NCBI GenBank assembly: GCA_964469835.1 | Contig: CAYYBI010000066.1 | Coordinates: 1 to 5,893 of the forward strand | Origin: JAOTYV01 sp964469835 | GTDB taxonomy: Bacteria; Pseudomonadota; Alphaproteobacteria; UBA8366 | DNA: 5,893 nt | Direction of reading: 5' to 3' | Shown: in pieces, positions 4,833-5,893 of the stretch | Layout of the letters: each line of letters begins with the position of its first letter | Numbering within the stretch: the stretch's first letter is position 1 | Position numbers and translations under genes: made by a program | Notes under the pieces: generated by a model | What the model saw: only the letters and a program-made list of their open reading frames with translations | What the model was told of the DNA's origin: nothing | Databases searched by the model: none

Positions 4833-5893
4833 ATGATGACCAAAGCGGATGACATTCTCGCGCGCCGCGATCGCTTGCGGTCGATGCGCACGACCTGGGA
4901 TTCCCATTGGCAGGAAATCGCCGATCGCGTATTGCCGCGTCAGGCGGAATTCGTCTCGCGCCGTCCGGCGGGCTCCCGGCGCACGAAGGAAATATTCGAC
5001 GCGACGGCGGCGCTCGGGTTGGAGCGGTTCTCAGCCGCCCTGGAATCGATGCTCACGCCGCGCGCACAGCGCTGGCATCACCTCAGGGCGAGCGACCCGT
5101 CGCTCAATGACCTGCCAGAGGTGCGCGCCTGGTTCGATCGGGCCGAGGAGATCCTGTTCGGCGCCCGCTATGCGCCGACCGCGAATTACGCGTCGCAGCA
5201 ACATGAAGTGTATATGTCGCTCGGCGCGTTCGGCACCGGCGTGCTTTTTGTCGGCCAGGATGAGGATCGGGGCGGGCCGCTGTACCGGGCAATCCACCTC
5301 GCCGATTGCGCCATTGCCGAAAACTTCCAGGGGCAGGTCGACACCCTCTACCGCGACTTCGACTATTCCGCCCGCCAGGCGGTGCAGCGCTGGGGCGATG
5401 CCGTGCCGCCCGCGATCGGCCGGGCGGCGGAGAAAGAGCCGGAGCGGCGCTTTCGTTTCCTGCATGCGGTGGCGCCGCGCGACGACCGCGACCGCAATCG
5501 GATCGACGGCGGCAACAAGCCGTTTGCCTCGATCTATGTCGCGGTCGAGGGCCGGCAGATCGTGCAGGAAAGCGGGTTCGACGAATTCCCCTACATGGTG
5601 TCGCGCTACGTCACCGCGCCGGGCGAGATCTATGGCCGGTCGCCGGCGATGACCGTGCTGCCCGACATCAAGATGCTGAACGAGATGAACAAGACGACGA
5701 TCCGCCAGGCGCAATTGGCGGTCGAACCGCCCATCCTGGTGCACGACGACGGCGTGCTCGGCCGGCCCGACGGATTCGGCCTGACGCCGGGCTACATCAA
5801 TTACGGCGGGGTCAACAAGGATGGCCGCCCGCTGATGCAGCCCTTTCAGTCGGGCGCCCGAATCGATATCGGCCTCGACATGATGGAGCAGCG
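4833..5893 (+). CDS. Podovirus head-to-tail connector (portal) protein, 5' part
   Basis: An open frame of 353 codons runs without a stop from ATG 4833 to the right edge. Family members are usually about 500-560 residues, so roughly two thirds is present. The protein matches the Head-tail_con family (T7 gp8-like connectors), which form the dodecameric ring at the capsid vertex through which DNA is packaged and to which the tail attaches. Visible signs: W22..W26.EIADRVLPR, then R-R-T-K-E-I-F-D (49-56) and a helix ending S-M-L-T-P (72-76) before W81, the 'two-helix, LTP..W' entry of this family; L-G-A-F-G-T-G-V-L (130-138); F-P-Y-M-V-S-R-Y (252-259); Y-G-R-S-P (267-271); and LPDIKMLNEMNKTTIRQAQL followed by EPPILVHDDGVL. 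GGTGA (4821-4825) serves as ribosome binding site for ATG 4833; ATG 4836 is an alternative. It follows the ILTG gene by 3 bases. The long open frames on the opposite strand and in the +1 frame here are shadows of its GC-rich codons. Confidence 0.93.
   Translation, partial: MMTKADDILARRDRLRSMRTTWDSHWQEIADRVLPRQAEFVSRRPAGSRRTKEIFDATAALGLERFSAALESMLTPRAQRWHHLRASDPSLNDLPEVRAWFDRAEEILFGARYAPTANYASQQHEVYMSLGAFGTGVLFVGQDEDRGGPLYRAIHLADCAIAENFQGQVDTLYRDFDYSARQAVQRWGDAVPPAIGRAAEKEPERRFRFLHAVAPRDDRDRNRIDGGNKPFASIYVAVEGRQIVQESGFDEFPYMVSRYVTAPGEIYGRSPAMTVLPDIKMLNEMNKTTIRQAQLAVEPPILVHDDGVLGRPDGFGLTPGYINYGGVNKDGRPLMQPFQSGARIDIGLDMMEQ

Noticed and set aside
4849..5652. 267-codon plus-strand open frame inside the portal region
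   Set aside because: Arg/Ser/Pro-rich out-of-frame reading of the portal gene.
5031..5744. 237-codon minus-strand open frame
   Set aside because: Antisense shadow of the portal gene; Arg/His/Ala/Val-rich without recognisable domains, while the plus-strand frame matches a known phage family throughout.

Overview
The window is a piece of a tailed-phage or prophage genome, most likely a podovirus-type (short-tailed) phage of a GC-rich Gram-negative host. An alphaproteobacterium is my best guess, from GC-rich codon use and protein flavour only. The decisive marker is the gene entering the right edge (4833 onward), a clear head-to-tail connector (portal) of the podovirus family. No integrase, repressor, tRNA, att site, CRISPR array or IS element is visible, so lysogeny cannot be decided from this window.

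Left block (3-2761, plus strand): the 3' end of a lectin-like (LamG/concanavalin A-like fold) virion protein, coupled by an ATGA overlap to a 773-residue protein with a right-handed beta-helix pattern, probably a tailspike or receptor-binding protein. This block is compositionally mixed: bases 1561-1620 are 37% GC and 2281-2340 are 63% GC by hand count. A strong, slightly bulged inverted repeat lies inside the tailspike gene at 660-692.

Middle block (2841-4231, minus strand, convergent with the tailspike): a two-gene operon. A 53-residue very hydrophobic peptide gene (4070-4231) overlaps by 10 bases the start of a 412-residue polytopic membrane glycosyltransferase of the ArnT/RgtA-like PMT_2 (GT-C) superfamily (2841-4079). 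An inverted cassette of host-envelope genes beside a tailspike gene is the usual look of a lysogenic-conversion or serotype-conversion 'moron'. I infer that it alters the surface glycan that the tailspike recognises. The small peptide plus large membrane enzyme recalls the Iap/Wzy-beta pair of Pseudomonas phage D3, without any sequence match claimed.

Right block (4304-5893, plus strand): a divergent intergenic region with a 16-bp perfect palindrome, then a probable small hypothetical gene (4332-4529), a 76-residue Pro-rich phage protein with an ILTG motif and a good ribosome binding site (4599-4829), and the portal gene (4833 to beyond the edge). This looks like the start of the head-assembly operon. 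The block is GC-rich (75% in 5401-5460) and much more uniform than the left block.
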